A stretch of DNA of 64,000 nucleotides. Source: Peribacillus frigoritolerans (GTDB lineage Bacteria; Bacillota; Bacilli; Bacillales; DSM-1321). Position numbers and translations under genes: made by a program. Location of the stretch: NCBI GenBank assembly GCA_030562215.1, contig JAUPFL010000001.1, positions 186,001-250,000 of the forward strand, in the 5' to 3' direction. Shown one piece after another: positions 36,032 through 45,277 of the stretch; position 1 is the first letter of the stretch, and every line of letters begins with the position of its first letter. The notes under the pieces were generated by a model. That model made no database searches. It saw nothing but the letters and a program-made list of their open reading frames with translations, and had not been told where the DNA came from.

Positions 36032-37364
36032 TTGTCTAATAAGGTACCATCTTCATTTATAGTAGTGATTGGGTTCATGTTATTTGCCCTTTTCTTCGGG
36101 GCAGGGAATTTAATTTTCCCGCCAATGCTTGGTCAATCGGCAGGTATGAATATCTGGTCAGCTAATGCAGGGTTTTTGGTCACAGGAGTAGGATTACCGT
36201 TACTTGGTGTGCTGGCACTCGGTTTTTCTGGAAAAGATGACTTACAATCATTAGCGAGCCGTGTCCATCCTGTCTTTGGTATTGTATTCACAACCGTTCT
36301 TTATTTAGCCATTGGTCCATTATTCGCAATGCCTAGAACAGGAAACGTTTCTTATGAGATCGGTGTAAAACCTTTTTGCCTGAAGATCCAGGTCCATTGC
36401 CTTTACTTATTTTCACCATCATCTTTTTTACGGTTTCGTGCCTTCTTTCGCTCAATCCCGCGAAAATTGTCGAAATTGTGGGGAAAGTTTTAACACCCAT
36501 CAAGTTAACGTTCATTGGAATCCTGGTTGTAGTCGCTTTCGTTAATCCAATTGGGGATTTCCAAGCACCTGCAGCACACTATATGGTTCAACCATTTTTC
36601 AATGGATTCAGAGAAGGGTATTTAACCATGGATACTCTTGCATCTTTTGTTTTTGGGATCATCATCATTAATGCCATCAAAGAAAAAGGTGCCAAAACAA
36701 AAAACAAATAATGATCGTTTGTGGAAAAGCGACTGCCATTGCGGCCGTCATCCTTGCTACCATTTATACAGCTCTCTCTTACATGGGGGCTTCAAGTGTC
36801 GAGGAACTTGGACGCTTGGATAATGGAGGCATTATCTTGGCGAAAGTCTCGGATTACTATTTTGGATCATATGGCGGGCTATTATTGGGATTGATGATCA
36901 CAGTAGCTTGTATAACGACGAGCGTAGGACTCATTACATCTTGCTCGACGTACTTCCATAAGCTATTTCCAAATCTGCCTTACAAAACGATTGCCATAAG
37001 TTTATCCATATTCAGTGCAATCATTGCCAATATTGGACTAACCGAGTTAATTGCCATCTCAGTACCGGTAATGACAGCCATTTATCCATTAGCCATTGTT
37101 TTGATCTTCCTAACATTTCTTCATTCTTTATTTAAAGGAAGACCTGAAGTTTATCAAGGCAGCTTACTTTTAACATTCATCGTCAGTTTATTCGATGGAT
37201 TAAATGGAGCAGGTGTACACATTTCATTCATCAATGATTTCTTCACTACAATACTTCCTATGTACGAGGCAGGACTAGGGTGGGTCATCCCCGCTATTGT
37301 TGGAGGATTCATTGGGTATGCCAGCAGCATCTTAAAGTCTAAATTCGGTCATATCACCAATTAG
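36032..37364 (+). CDS. brnQ: Branched-chain amino acid:cation symporter BrnQ, frame broken twice
   Basis: TTG 36032 follows CGGAGGG. Three pieces in successive frames join into about 444 residues once one T is added near 36372 and one A near 36700. The N-terminus has the LIVCS-family signature GFMLFALFFGAGNLIFPPMLGQSAG, and helix 3 is followed by GPLFAMPRTGNVSYEIG. About twelve helices carry isoleucine, leucine or valine into the cell with sodium or protons. CodY boxes in the leader and a terminator after the gene make it a single-gene unit. Confidence 0.85.
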
Positions 37365-37383
37365 ATTAAATGATATAAACTCG

Positions 37384-37410
37384 GTCCAGGAATATTTCCT
37401 GGACTTTTTT
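37384..37410 (+). terminator. Intrinsic terminator of brnQ
   Basis: GTCCAGGAA (37384-37392) pairs with TTCCTGGAC (37396-37404) and six T follow. Confidence 0.85.
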
Positions 37411-37466
37411 CATTTTCTGTAGGCCGAATTATAAATATCAAAACTATCCAGTATCTCAACATACAA

Positions 37467-37486
37467 AAAGCTGCCATAAAGGCAGC
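37467..37486. repeat. Central hairpin of the 75-bp repeat without its ends
   Basis: AAGCTGCCATAAAGGCAGCT resembles the core of the dispersed hairpin repeats (AGCTGCCTTAAAGACAGCT); the flanking terminal motifs are not recognisable. Confidence 0.4.
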
Positions 37487-37539
37487 TCTCAGTCTGAAAG
37501 AAAAGCAAGTTTGTCTACAGGTTCTTTATTTATTAAACA

Positions 37540-37604
37540 TTCCATTGGATTTCAGAAATCCGCTCCCTTTCCGTCGACTGCCTGCCAAGCCTCCTCACCG
37601 CTTC
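37540..37604 (-). repeat. GC-rich dispersed repeat, reverse partial copy
   Basis: ATTTCAGAAATCCGCTCC, TTTCCGTCGACTGCCTGCCA and AGCCTCCTC match the family on the minus strand. It ends at the stop codon of the DinB gene. Confidence 0.6.
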
Positions 37605-38125
37605 TCATTCATTACGTAATTTCTTCAGTAATTGAAAAATCTGACCTCGATGATGTGATTCATGTTCAATCAAATGGTAAACGACCCATTCAGGTGTGAC
37701 GTCATATTGTTCAAGTACCCTCGGTTTACGCCAATCCGTTAGGTCCATTGTACGAAAGTTCGAAAGAAATACCTCACGCACTTTATTGAGGCGGTAGAAA
37801 TGTTCTTCTAATGTTTCTCCTTCAATGTGATTTAGGGAGCCATCTTCAGCTCGGCACCTAATGGAAACAACGCGGATATTTCCGGATCCCATTCCGTAAC
37901 AAGGACCTCTTCGTATAACCAATCTGCCTCTATCAGCGCTATGTGATATAACATCGAGCTAATCGTTTGCCTTTCATCGATTTTCGAATCGAGTATATTT
38001 TGGCTGATTCCAGCCAATTCCGATATAAGCGTACGGCGAACATCCTCCAAACACCATAGCCACCGCCCAATTTCCACTTCATAACCCGGTAATGCAGATA
38101 CAAGTAATGCTCTTCTCTCCAACAA
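37605..38125 (-). CDS. DinB family protein, frame broken near 37850
   Basis: TTG 38125 lies six bases after GGAGG; the upstream ATG codons overlap the Shine-Dalgarno. The first frame ends after ...SALFPLGAEL; one added base near 37848 continues it to EDGSLNHIEGETLEEH and the C-terminus, about 173 residues. The metal-binding histidines are in MLYHIALIEADWL and YHLIEHESHHRGQI. It is a second, unrelated DinB-fold protein in the window (compare 1379). The substrate is unknown. Confidence 0.75.
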
Positions 38126-38219
38126 GATCATCCTCCTCTTCATGAACGTACATTCTATTTAAAAGTGTTGTTTCCTTCTTTTTAATGGAAAATCTAATTA
38201 ATAGCAAGCCTTTTAGGGC

Positions 38220-38260
38220 AGGACAAAAGGAGCAATCTTTTAGATTGCTCCTTTTGTCCT
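38220..38260. terminator. Perfect 19-bp hairpin, terminator-like
   Basis: AGGACAAAAGGAGCAATCT (38220-38238) pairs without mismatch with 38242-38260 around TTT. The T-tract after it is weak on both strands (GATTTTC on plus). It lies 15 bases past the stop of the small minus-strand gene at 38275. Confidence 0.6.
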
Positions 38261-38274
38261 GATTTTCGCTTATG

Positions 38275-38454
38275 TTATCGATATTGTAGATCGAAATTAG
38301 CTCCCCAAAAAAGATTGGCTCTCATCTCCTCTGATATACGCCTGCCCTGTAGATAATCCTGTTCCCGTTCTTGTTCAACCATCATGCGTTGCTCCAGTTG
38401 TTGAGCATATAGTGCATAGCCGATTCCATGAGCCTGAAACATCGCTTTTTCCAT
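38275..38454 (-). CDS. Small soluble protein (59 residues), function unknown
   Basis: ATG 38454 to TAA 38275-38277 encodes a glutamine-, glutamate- and arginine-rich helical protein (QQLEQRMMVEQEREQDYL, then SEEMRANLFWGANFDLQYR). The reading frame is open well upstream. A frame from ATG 38525 (MSTKFTMGRIDSSLIF) would join it after one added T near 38475, so the true protein may be about 82 residues. No family is recognised. A strong hairpin follows. Confidence 0.5.
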   Translation of the reverse strand: MEKAMFQAHGIGYALYAQQLEQRMMVEQEREQDYLQGRRISEEMRANLFWGANFDLQYR

Positions 38455-38695
38455 TGCCGACGTGTACGTTAATTCGAGAAAATTAATGAAGAATCAATCC
38501 TTCCCATAGTGAATTTCGTACTCATCTTATCATTGAAAGTGATAACTCACAAAGTTGCTACGGCTCCATATTCACTGATAATTCAGATTTTTCACCAACT
38601 GTTTCTATCTCCGTTTCCAAAAACGCCAAATCCCTCCGTCTTCCTCTAATTTCCTTTTTTCATACATAAAAATTGTCTTATTTATTTTTAAGACA

Positions 38696-38733
38696 AATTA
38701 AAAATCCCATTAACAAAACCTGATGTTAATGGG
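38696..38733 (-). terminator. Intrinsic terminator of the sda operon
   Basis: On the minus strand CCCATTAAC pairs with GTTAATGGG and ATTTTTAATTT follows, directly after the sdaAA stop codon. Confidence 0.75.
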
Positions 38734-38741
38734 ACTGAAGT

Positions 38742-39617
38742 TTATTTATATGAACCGAAAATTTCCTTTGCCAATTTTCGCCCAGTAGGAGTCGCAGCCA
38801 GACCGCCCTCTGCCGTTTCACGAAGTGCTACTGGCATGGTCAAGCCTATTTTATACATGGCATCGATAACTTCGTCACATGGAATGCGGCTCGTAATGCC
38901 TGCAAGTGCCATATCAGCTGCCGTTATTGCGTTGGATGCACCCATTGCGTTCCGTTTCACGCAAGGAACTTCAACCAATCCAGCCACTGGGTCACAAACC
39001 AATCCAAGCATATTTTTCAAAGTGATCGCCATCGCTTCTGCAGCTTGGCTTGGTGTACCGCCGGCCAGTTCCACTATCGCAGCTGCGGCCATTCCACTTG
39101 CCGAGCCCACTTCTGCTTGGCAGCCACCAGCCGCTCCAGAAATGGAAGCATTGTTGGCAACCACGAATCCAAAAGCAGCGGAAGTGAAAAGAAATTCAAT
39201 CATCTCTGCCCGGGTCGGGTTTAATTTTTCTTTCACGGCAAATAATGTACCGGGCACAACGCCAGCAGATCCTGCAGTCGGAGTGGCACAAATCATTCCC
39301 ATGGCTGCATTCACTTCGTTCGTCGCAACCGCTTTACTGACGGCATCCAATAATAAATTACCTGCCAGTGCTTTGCCCGACTTGATATAATTTTGCAATA
39401 GAACGGCATCTCCGCCCGTTAGGCCTGTCACGGATTGCACACCTTTCAGACCTCTTTCCACCGCTTGTTCCATCACTGTCAAATTCCTGTCCATCTTTTC
39501 GATGATCTGTTCTCTCGACAGGCCTGAGAACTCCATTTCTTGTAAAATCATGATTTCCGCGATTTTTACATTTTTACTTTCAGCAAGTTCAACCAACTCT
39601 GCTACATTTCGGAACAT
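38742..39617 (-). CDS. sdaAA: L-serine ammonia-lyase, iron-sulfur type, alpha subunit
   Basis: An intact 291-residue subunit. This enzyme deaminates L-serine to pyruvate and ammonia using a [4Fe-4S] cluster. The cluster cysteines are visible in MGMICATPTAGSAG, GAAGGCQAEVGSA and GLVCDPVAGLVEVPCVKRN, the hallmarks of the family. The N-terminal FRNVAELVELAE is typical of the Bacillus alpha subunit. It follows the beta-subunit gene by 40 bases in the same operon and ends in a terminator. Confidence 0.95.
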   Translation of the reverse strand: MFRNVAELVELAESKNVKIAEIMILQEMEFSGLSREQIIEKMDRNLTVMEQAVERGLKGVQSVTGLTGGDAVLLQNYIKSGKALAGNLLLDAVSKAVATNEVNAAMGMICATPTAGSAGVVPGTLFAVKEKLNPTRAEMIEFLFTSAAFGFVVANNASISGAAGGCQAEVGSASGMAAAAIVELAGGTPSQAAEAMAITLKNMLGLVCDPVAGLVEVPCVKRNAMGASNAITAADMALAGITSRIPCDEVIDAMYKIGLTMPVALRETAEGGLAATPTGRKLAKEIFGSYK

Positions 39618-39657
39618 GTTTTTACCTCCATATCTATGCCAACACTTTTAATGATGA

Positions 39658-40320
39658 TCATTCAACCATCCTTATGACTTGCGACACGTTTTCCAATCCT
39701 TCAATTTCCTTCATGACATCGCCCTGGATTTTCTGATCGACTTCAATCACCATGAGGGCCATTTGACCTTTTTCTTTCCGAGAAACTTCCATATGTCCAA
39801 TGTTAATTTCATGATTCGCCAATACTGTCGAAACGGAAGATATGATTCCAAACACATCGTTATGGACGACTAAAATGGCTGGGTTTTCCCCTGACAATTT
39901 GAGCTTGAACGTATTCAGCTCCGTTATTTCTATCGTTCCGCCGCCAATCGAGATACCGACAAGTTCCAATTCCTTATCTTCATCGAACAGTCTGATCTTT
40001 ACTGTATTAGGATGATCCGTCACCGTATCCTCGATTGTAAAGGAAACTTCCATACCGGCTTCTTCCGCGATCGTTAAAGAGGCAGGGATTCGTTCATCAT
40101 CCGTATCGAAATCCAATATCCCGCCTACGACAGCAACATCCGTACCGTGTCCCCTGTATGTTTTTGCAAAAGAACCATATAAAGAAATAATGGCTTTCTT
40201 CGGTTGCTTTCCGAATAATGTCCTTGCTACTCTGCCAATTCTGGCAGCTCCTGCTGTATGTGAACTTGAAGGTCCAATCATGACGGGACCGATTATATCG
40301 AATGCAGATCTGTATTTCAT
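39658..40320 (-). CDS. sdaAB: L-serine ammonia-lyase, iron-sulfur type, beta subunit
   Basis: A 220-residue partner of SdaAA. The N-terminal domain begins KYRSAFDIIGPVMIGPSSSHTAGA, the conserved serine-dehydratase beta motif. Residues from about 148 form an ACT domain (AILVVHNDVFGIISSVSTVL, then INIGHMEVSRKEKG), which may bind serine as an allosteric site. It is the first gene of the two-gene operon. A palindrome 106 bases upstream may be a regulatory site. Confidence 0.95.
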   Translation of the reverse strand: MKYRSAFDIIGPVMIGPSSSHTAGAARIGRVARTLFGKQPKKAIISLYGSFAKTYRGHGTDVAVVGGILDFDTDDERIPASLTIAEEAGMEVSFTIEDTVTDHPNTVKIRLFDEDKELELVGISIGGGTIEITELNTFKLKLSGENPAILVVHNDVFGIISSVSTVLANHEINIGHMEVSRKEKGQMALMVIEVDQKIQGDVMKEIEGLENVSQVIRMVE

Positions 40321-40425
40321 CGTTTAATGCCCCTTTTCTGGCAATATATTTTTTAACCGTCTTTTAAGGGTGAATGAAGATAAAAAAGCGGCATAATCAC
40401 TATATTAAGATATTTTTATCATTCC

Positions 40426-40449
40426 TGCAATGAAAACCCTTTCATTGCA
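40426..40449. promoter_or_regulatory. 10-bp-arm palindrome upstream of the sda operon
   Basis: TGCAATGAAA at 40426-40435 is perfectly complementary to TTTCATTGCA at 40440-40449, with a four-base spacer. It could be an operator or a leader hairpin; no regulator is suggested by the sequence. Confidence 0.4.
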
Positions 40450-40712
40450 TATCCCATATTAACATATAATTACATAACATACCTACCATAATTTTTATTA
40501 TTTAATTTAGGAGTAATGTTTGACTTTTCAGTATTTTAAGATAATTAACATTCGATCCATTAAATTTGTAGAAAAGCATGAAAAAAGCAGCCTGGTGGCC
40601 ACTTTCAGTTTACAGACAAAATGGAGGTCGGAAAACGCCTCTTTCATCAAATAATGTTCCCAAACCAACACCTTTCAACTCCTCAGGTGTGATTACTAAC
40701 TAAATGCCATAA

Positions 40713-40804
40713 CAAAGTTGATTGGAGAAGAGGGTGCGAGACTCCTGCGGGAAAAGCGAGTCCAGGGAGGCCCCGCAGGCACAAGCCGAGAAGGCTCGCG
40801 GACC
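40713..40804 (+). repeat. GC-rich dispersed repeat
   Basis: AGTTGATTGGAGAAGAGG, GACTCCT, GCGGGAAAAGCGAGTCCAGG and CCCCGCAGGC in order. The rest of 40321-40712 is AT-rich with no supported gene; it contains an AGCAGCCTGGTGGCCACTTT stretch of unknown meaning near 40588. Confidence 0.65.
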
Positions 40805-40812
40805 ATACAAAA

Positions 40813-40876
40813 CTGTAGACAAACTCGTTTTTCATCGAGTTTGTCTACAGTCTGAAAGCAGCCATCAGGCTGCTTT
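40813..40876 (-). terminator. Double terminator after the nuclease gene
   Basis: On the minus strand AAAGCAGCC/GGCTGCTTT (40855-40876) forms a first hairpin, and CTGTAGACAAACTCG with its perfect 15-bp complement (40813-40850), followed by TTTTG, forms a second. They lie 18 and 44 bases past the stop codon. Confidence 0.75.
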
Positions 40877-40893
40877 TCCCTTCGATCTCCGAT

Positions 40894-43800
40894 TTAACTC
40901 GCCTTTTTTTCATCCATGGATTCAGCGGCACCCCAAATTTCGGATGCCCATTCAGGATGGTCGATGAATGGAATGCGATTATTTTGCCAGTCATGAATGA
41001 CATCATTGCGATGGCTCTCGAAATCGTCGACTGGATCGAGATCATTCCATTTCAAAAGTGTCGATAGCTTTCCATGAAGCGGCTTCGGATACGTATTGAC
41101 TGTATCGGATAATTCAAGATCCAACTCGCCGTTACCTTCATATCTGACGTCCATGTAAAATAGCATCCGTGCTATATCGCCTTTAACATGGTCTGGCGGC
41201 TCCCATGAATCTGAATCAAACTTACACTCACATCCACTATATGTTTGACCTCCCTCGTCGAAATCAAGGTGGCCCCTTTTGCCATTCACTGTCACATCAG
41301 CGGGACGAAGGTGATGAAGGTCTGTCCCGGGACCTTTGCTTGTCCCAAAATCACCGTGGGACTTTGCCCAGACATGTTCGCGGTTCCATTGTCCGGCATT
41401 GCCCCCATTCGCGTTCTCCGAGATGGATTTTCCAGAGTAAAGCAAGATGACATTCTGTTCGTTCACCGGATCTTCATCCGTTTCTTTAAGGGCATTCCAC
41501 ACTTGATCATAAGTTAACATCGTATGGCCCTTAATTATCGAGTGCAGAACCGCTTTCAATTCCGTTCCCGTTTTTCCTGCCGCCGTTTGGTAATAAGCTT
41601 CAAGCGGCTTATCATTCGATACGGTCAAGGTGAAACGGGCAATGGCTTCCGATTGCTGGTCCTCGGCCTTGACTGCGACAAGGTATGTTCCAGCTGCATT
41701 TGCAGGAAGGGTTAATGTCTGGCCGGTGACTGTACCGATAGTGGACGAAAAGGTCAGCTTATCTCCATCTGGATCCGAGAAGTGCTCACTCAAATCGATG
41801 TTGACCTTGGAACCGGCTTTCACTTCAAGATTTTCCAGTTTTTTCGTTACGACGGGCGCATGATTCTCTTTAGGGTCGAAAGGGGAAGCAATCGCTTCCC
41901 CCTTGGAATTGACAAACTTGATATTCGATGTGTCGACACCTTCTGATACCGACCATTTCTGAACATTTTCAGCGCCCCTGATTTCTTTTACATTGGCGTT
42001 ATCAATGATGACTTCCTTCACCGCCATGCCGCCAAAATCAATGATTGCACCATCCTTATCCGGTTTTATCGTCACAGCAGCATTCTTCAGCCCAAGGCCT
42101 TTGAGTACAGCATATGAACCTTTTAACCAGATACCTTCTTCGATGTTGGATGTTTCGTCAAGATCGATCAAAACACTAGGTGAAGCAATCGTAAGTTTTT
42201 TTGTTTTAACGTTTGTCAGATTATACGTTTTTTCTGGAGCAGGAGTTTCAACTCCACCTGATTCAGATAAAGAGGTTGAAATCAATACAGGTTCATGATC
42301 GCTAGCCCTTCCGTGAACTTCCATGAAGGATGAATTAATATGGACAATATCGACTTTTGTGGATGCGGCCATATTATTCGATACCAGGATATGGTCCAGT
42401 ACTTGTGAATTTCCTTGATATGTGTATGAATAACGTTTTTCAAAAGGAACTTTCTCGATCATATTGGTTAAATCTTTGCCCTTTAATATTTTAAGCGGAG
42501 CCGAAAATTCAAAATCATTAAAGTCTCCAAGCAAGACGATATTCGCTTTGGCATCCTGTGACTTAATATCACTGACAAACCGATTGACGATAGAGGCAAT
42601 TTGAAGCCTTTGCGTTTCACTTGAAAGGACAGGAGGCTGGTTTTTGCCGAATAACGGCTGGTCACCGCCCTTGGAATTGAAATGATTGGCCACCACCACT
42701 ACACTTTCGCCGTTAAATTCGAATTGAGCGGCTAAAGGCTTCCTGCTTGAAGTGAAGGCGGGATCGGCAGGCTCTATTCGTCCAGGGTTCAAGGTAAGTT
42801 TTCCATCTTTGAAGGCCACGGACTGTGTTGCCGTCCCTTTTGTTCCTTCAGTCAATTTGACACGGTCGACATTATACAAAAAGCCTACACGGATATTCCC
42901 GCCGGGTGCACCTCCATCAAGTTTATCTTCTGGAGCGATATCGATGTATTGATATTGCGGTCCGCCCAGCTCTTTTATTTTGTCGGTTAACTTCTTGGCA
43001 CTTTGAGCAGAATCCGTTGTCCCGCTATCCGTTGCCCCATCATTATCCTGCATTTCCGTTACTCCGATGATATCGGGTTGCTTAAGATTGGTAATGATGG
43101 ATGTTGCGATCGTTTCAACTTTTGAATCAGCGGTTTGAGTGGAGAAATTCTCTATATTATAGGAAGCGATCGATAGCTTATCAGCACCCTTCTCTAAAGA
43201 TGTCACTTCCCGAGCCGTACCGCCATCCTTTAACGCGGGCAGCTGAGCTTTATCCGTCACTACCCTATAGTTGCTATATCCATAGCTGATTACACCCGTA
43301 ACCGAGCCTTCAAAGAAATCACCCGTTTTCGCTGTAAATGATTCATCATTTATATCCAGGGTAATTCTTTCAGGGTTGAAATCCGTTTCCGTTATTTTGA
43401 CGCCTCCAGCTGCAGTCGTCGTTTCCATATTCCCTGGAATCACGACTAATTCACCATAGTCTTGAGGTGCAACCACTTTCGGGTTATATACTTGCACGAG
43501 CATTCCTTCCAGACTCTCATAGAAATCAATGCCGTCTTCGCTTGGGTTAAAGTCCGTCAATCTATCATCATCGATGTTCTCAGACGGTGGAATGACATCT
43601 TTTCCGATGACGATCGGTTCTGGCATCACTGCAGTGCCAAGCTTTTCAATCGTCGTATTGGTTAATTCAGTTGTTGGCAGATCCGTCGTTTTCATTTCAG
43701 CGTATCCTTCGATATACCACTCCGCGACTTTACCTGCCACTTTGACGTGATCTCCCGCTTTCAGGCCATGTGCTTTGTTGTACACAAGTATTCCCTCGGA

Positions 43801-45223
43801 AGTCGTTAAGTCCTTATCCGGGTTGGGATCTTGCATGTAAAAGTTATTCGCATCTTTTACATAAGTGACGACACCTTCCACACCTGAAACGAGTTGAGTT
43901 TCATAGGATGAAAAATGATTCATCCCCTGAATGTCACGAATCTTCACTTCAGTGGTTTTGTTAACGGTATAGGCAAATGTGAAAACTTCCGATGTCTTGT
44001 CGTTGACAGCGATTGCCTTGATGACCGTATCTTTCGTTAAAATGATAGGTTCTGTGTACACAGCACTTGAAGACGTCGGCGTGGATCCATCCAGCGTATA
44101 ATGGATTTTCGCTTCTTCCCAACCGGATTCAAGTGATACCTTTGTATTTTCACTAACCGTACCAGGAAAATATCCGTGTATACGGCTGGTTTGTTCACCA
44201 GTTCATAATCTTCAATACCACGCGGCTTCAGCTGATACGTGTCATTGAACCTCGATCCGATTCCGGTTACGGAAATGACATCCCCTGCTTTAAAGCTCCT
44301 CACGAAATCTTCATAATTCGAACCGGTCCGGTTATCATGGCGAACGATGACGGATTTCCCTTCAGTATCTTCCGCCTTGAATTCGAATGTTCCGTATGTT
44401 CCCGATGCCGCCAATTCTGTAATGGTTGCCTTTTCAATGGTGACCAGCTCACCTTGTGTTTCCTCATTGACCCCAGAAGCATCAATTTTTTGGATTTCAG
44501 GAAGTCCATTTCCGGAAGAAACCACTTCAAGGGAAGTTGGTTGGATTTGTAATTCCTTATTATAAGCGGATACTTGTCCGATTAATGTAACCTTATCCCC
44601 TTGCTTTACTTCCGCAGGCCACGAAGAACCATAAACATATAGCCCAGCCGTTTCATCTTGGATATAAAAGCCTTTTCCTCCCCAATAACCAAGCCCCGTG
44701 GTGACCACCCCATCGACCTGCACTATATCTTCGGTATTCATGCGCGCCTCGGCAATGGAGTCCAGAACCTTCACATCAGGCTGTTCAGGAGTCGTCCCCC
44801 ATCAGAGATGATCGTGTAATCCGTTGCGGATTTCAGGCCGGGCACTGAAAAGTACTTTTCCAGCTTCCCCGTAATCGTCACCTGCACTTTAAGTAATTCC
44901 GGATGTTCGACCAAATTCAAAGCCGTTCGGATATTTCCGGCTGGAAGCTGAACGGGCATGATTTTCTTAACATCCGTTTCATCCGGACTATCCGCAATTC
45001 CTATGTTCGTACTTTCAGTAAAAGGCGATGTTTGTTGATAGCTTGTACCGCTTTTAGCTGTACCGACGATATATCCCTTCACCGTCGCAGTTCCACTGTT
45101 ATTATTAATCGCTTCCATTACCGATATTGTCCCTTCGGCTTTTGCAGCGGCTGCATTTGGCAGAACCGTTGACAGTACGATCAGTATGGCAAAGAAAAGC
45201 TTGCTTATCCCGTTCTTCTTCAA
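40894..45223 (-). CDS. Giant secreted multidomain nuclease, frame broken twice
   Basis: About 1443 residues in three frames; one G missing near 44801 and one T near 44170 separate them. A signal peptide (residues 1-30, cut near AKAEG) is followed by a DUF6359-type domain, an OB-fold domain (VVTTGLGYWGGKGFYIQDE), a chitobiase-C-like segment (HYTLDGSTPTSSSAVYTEP) and another OB-fold. Then come an endonuclease/exonuclease/phosphatase domain (SIASYNIENFS, VTEMQDNDG, LLGDFNDFE, SDHEPVL), a cadherin-like repeat (HAPVVTKKLENLEVKAGS) and a C-terminal endonuclease I domain with the HNH-type WNREHVWAKSHGDFG. It should degrade DNA or RNA outside the cell. It lies 54 bases after the secreted nucleotidase gene in one operon. 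Confidence 0.8.
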
Positions 45224-45277
45224 GATCTCAACCCCTCCAACTTTTTTTCATTGGCCCAGCGATCATTTGAATACCGC

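Noticed and set aside
38836..39390. Long alanine-rich open frame opposite sdaAA
   Set aside because: It is the antisense shadow of a highly conserved gene and has no ribosome binding site.
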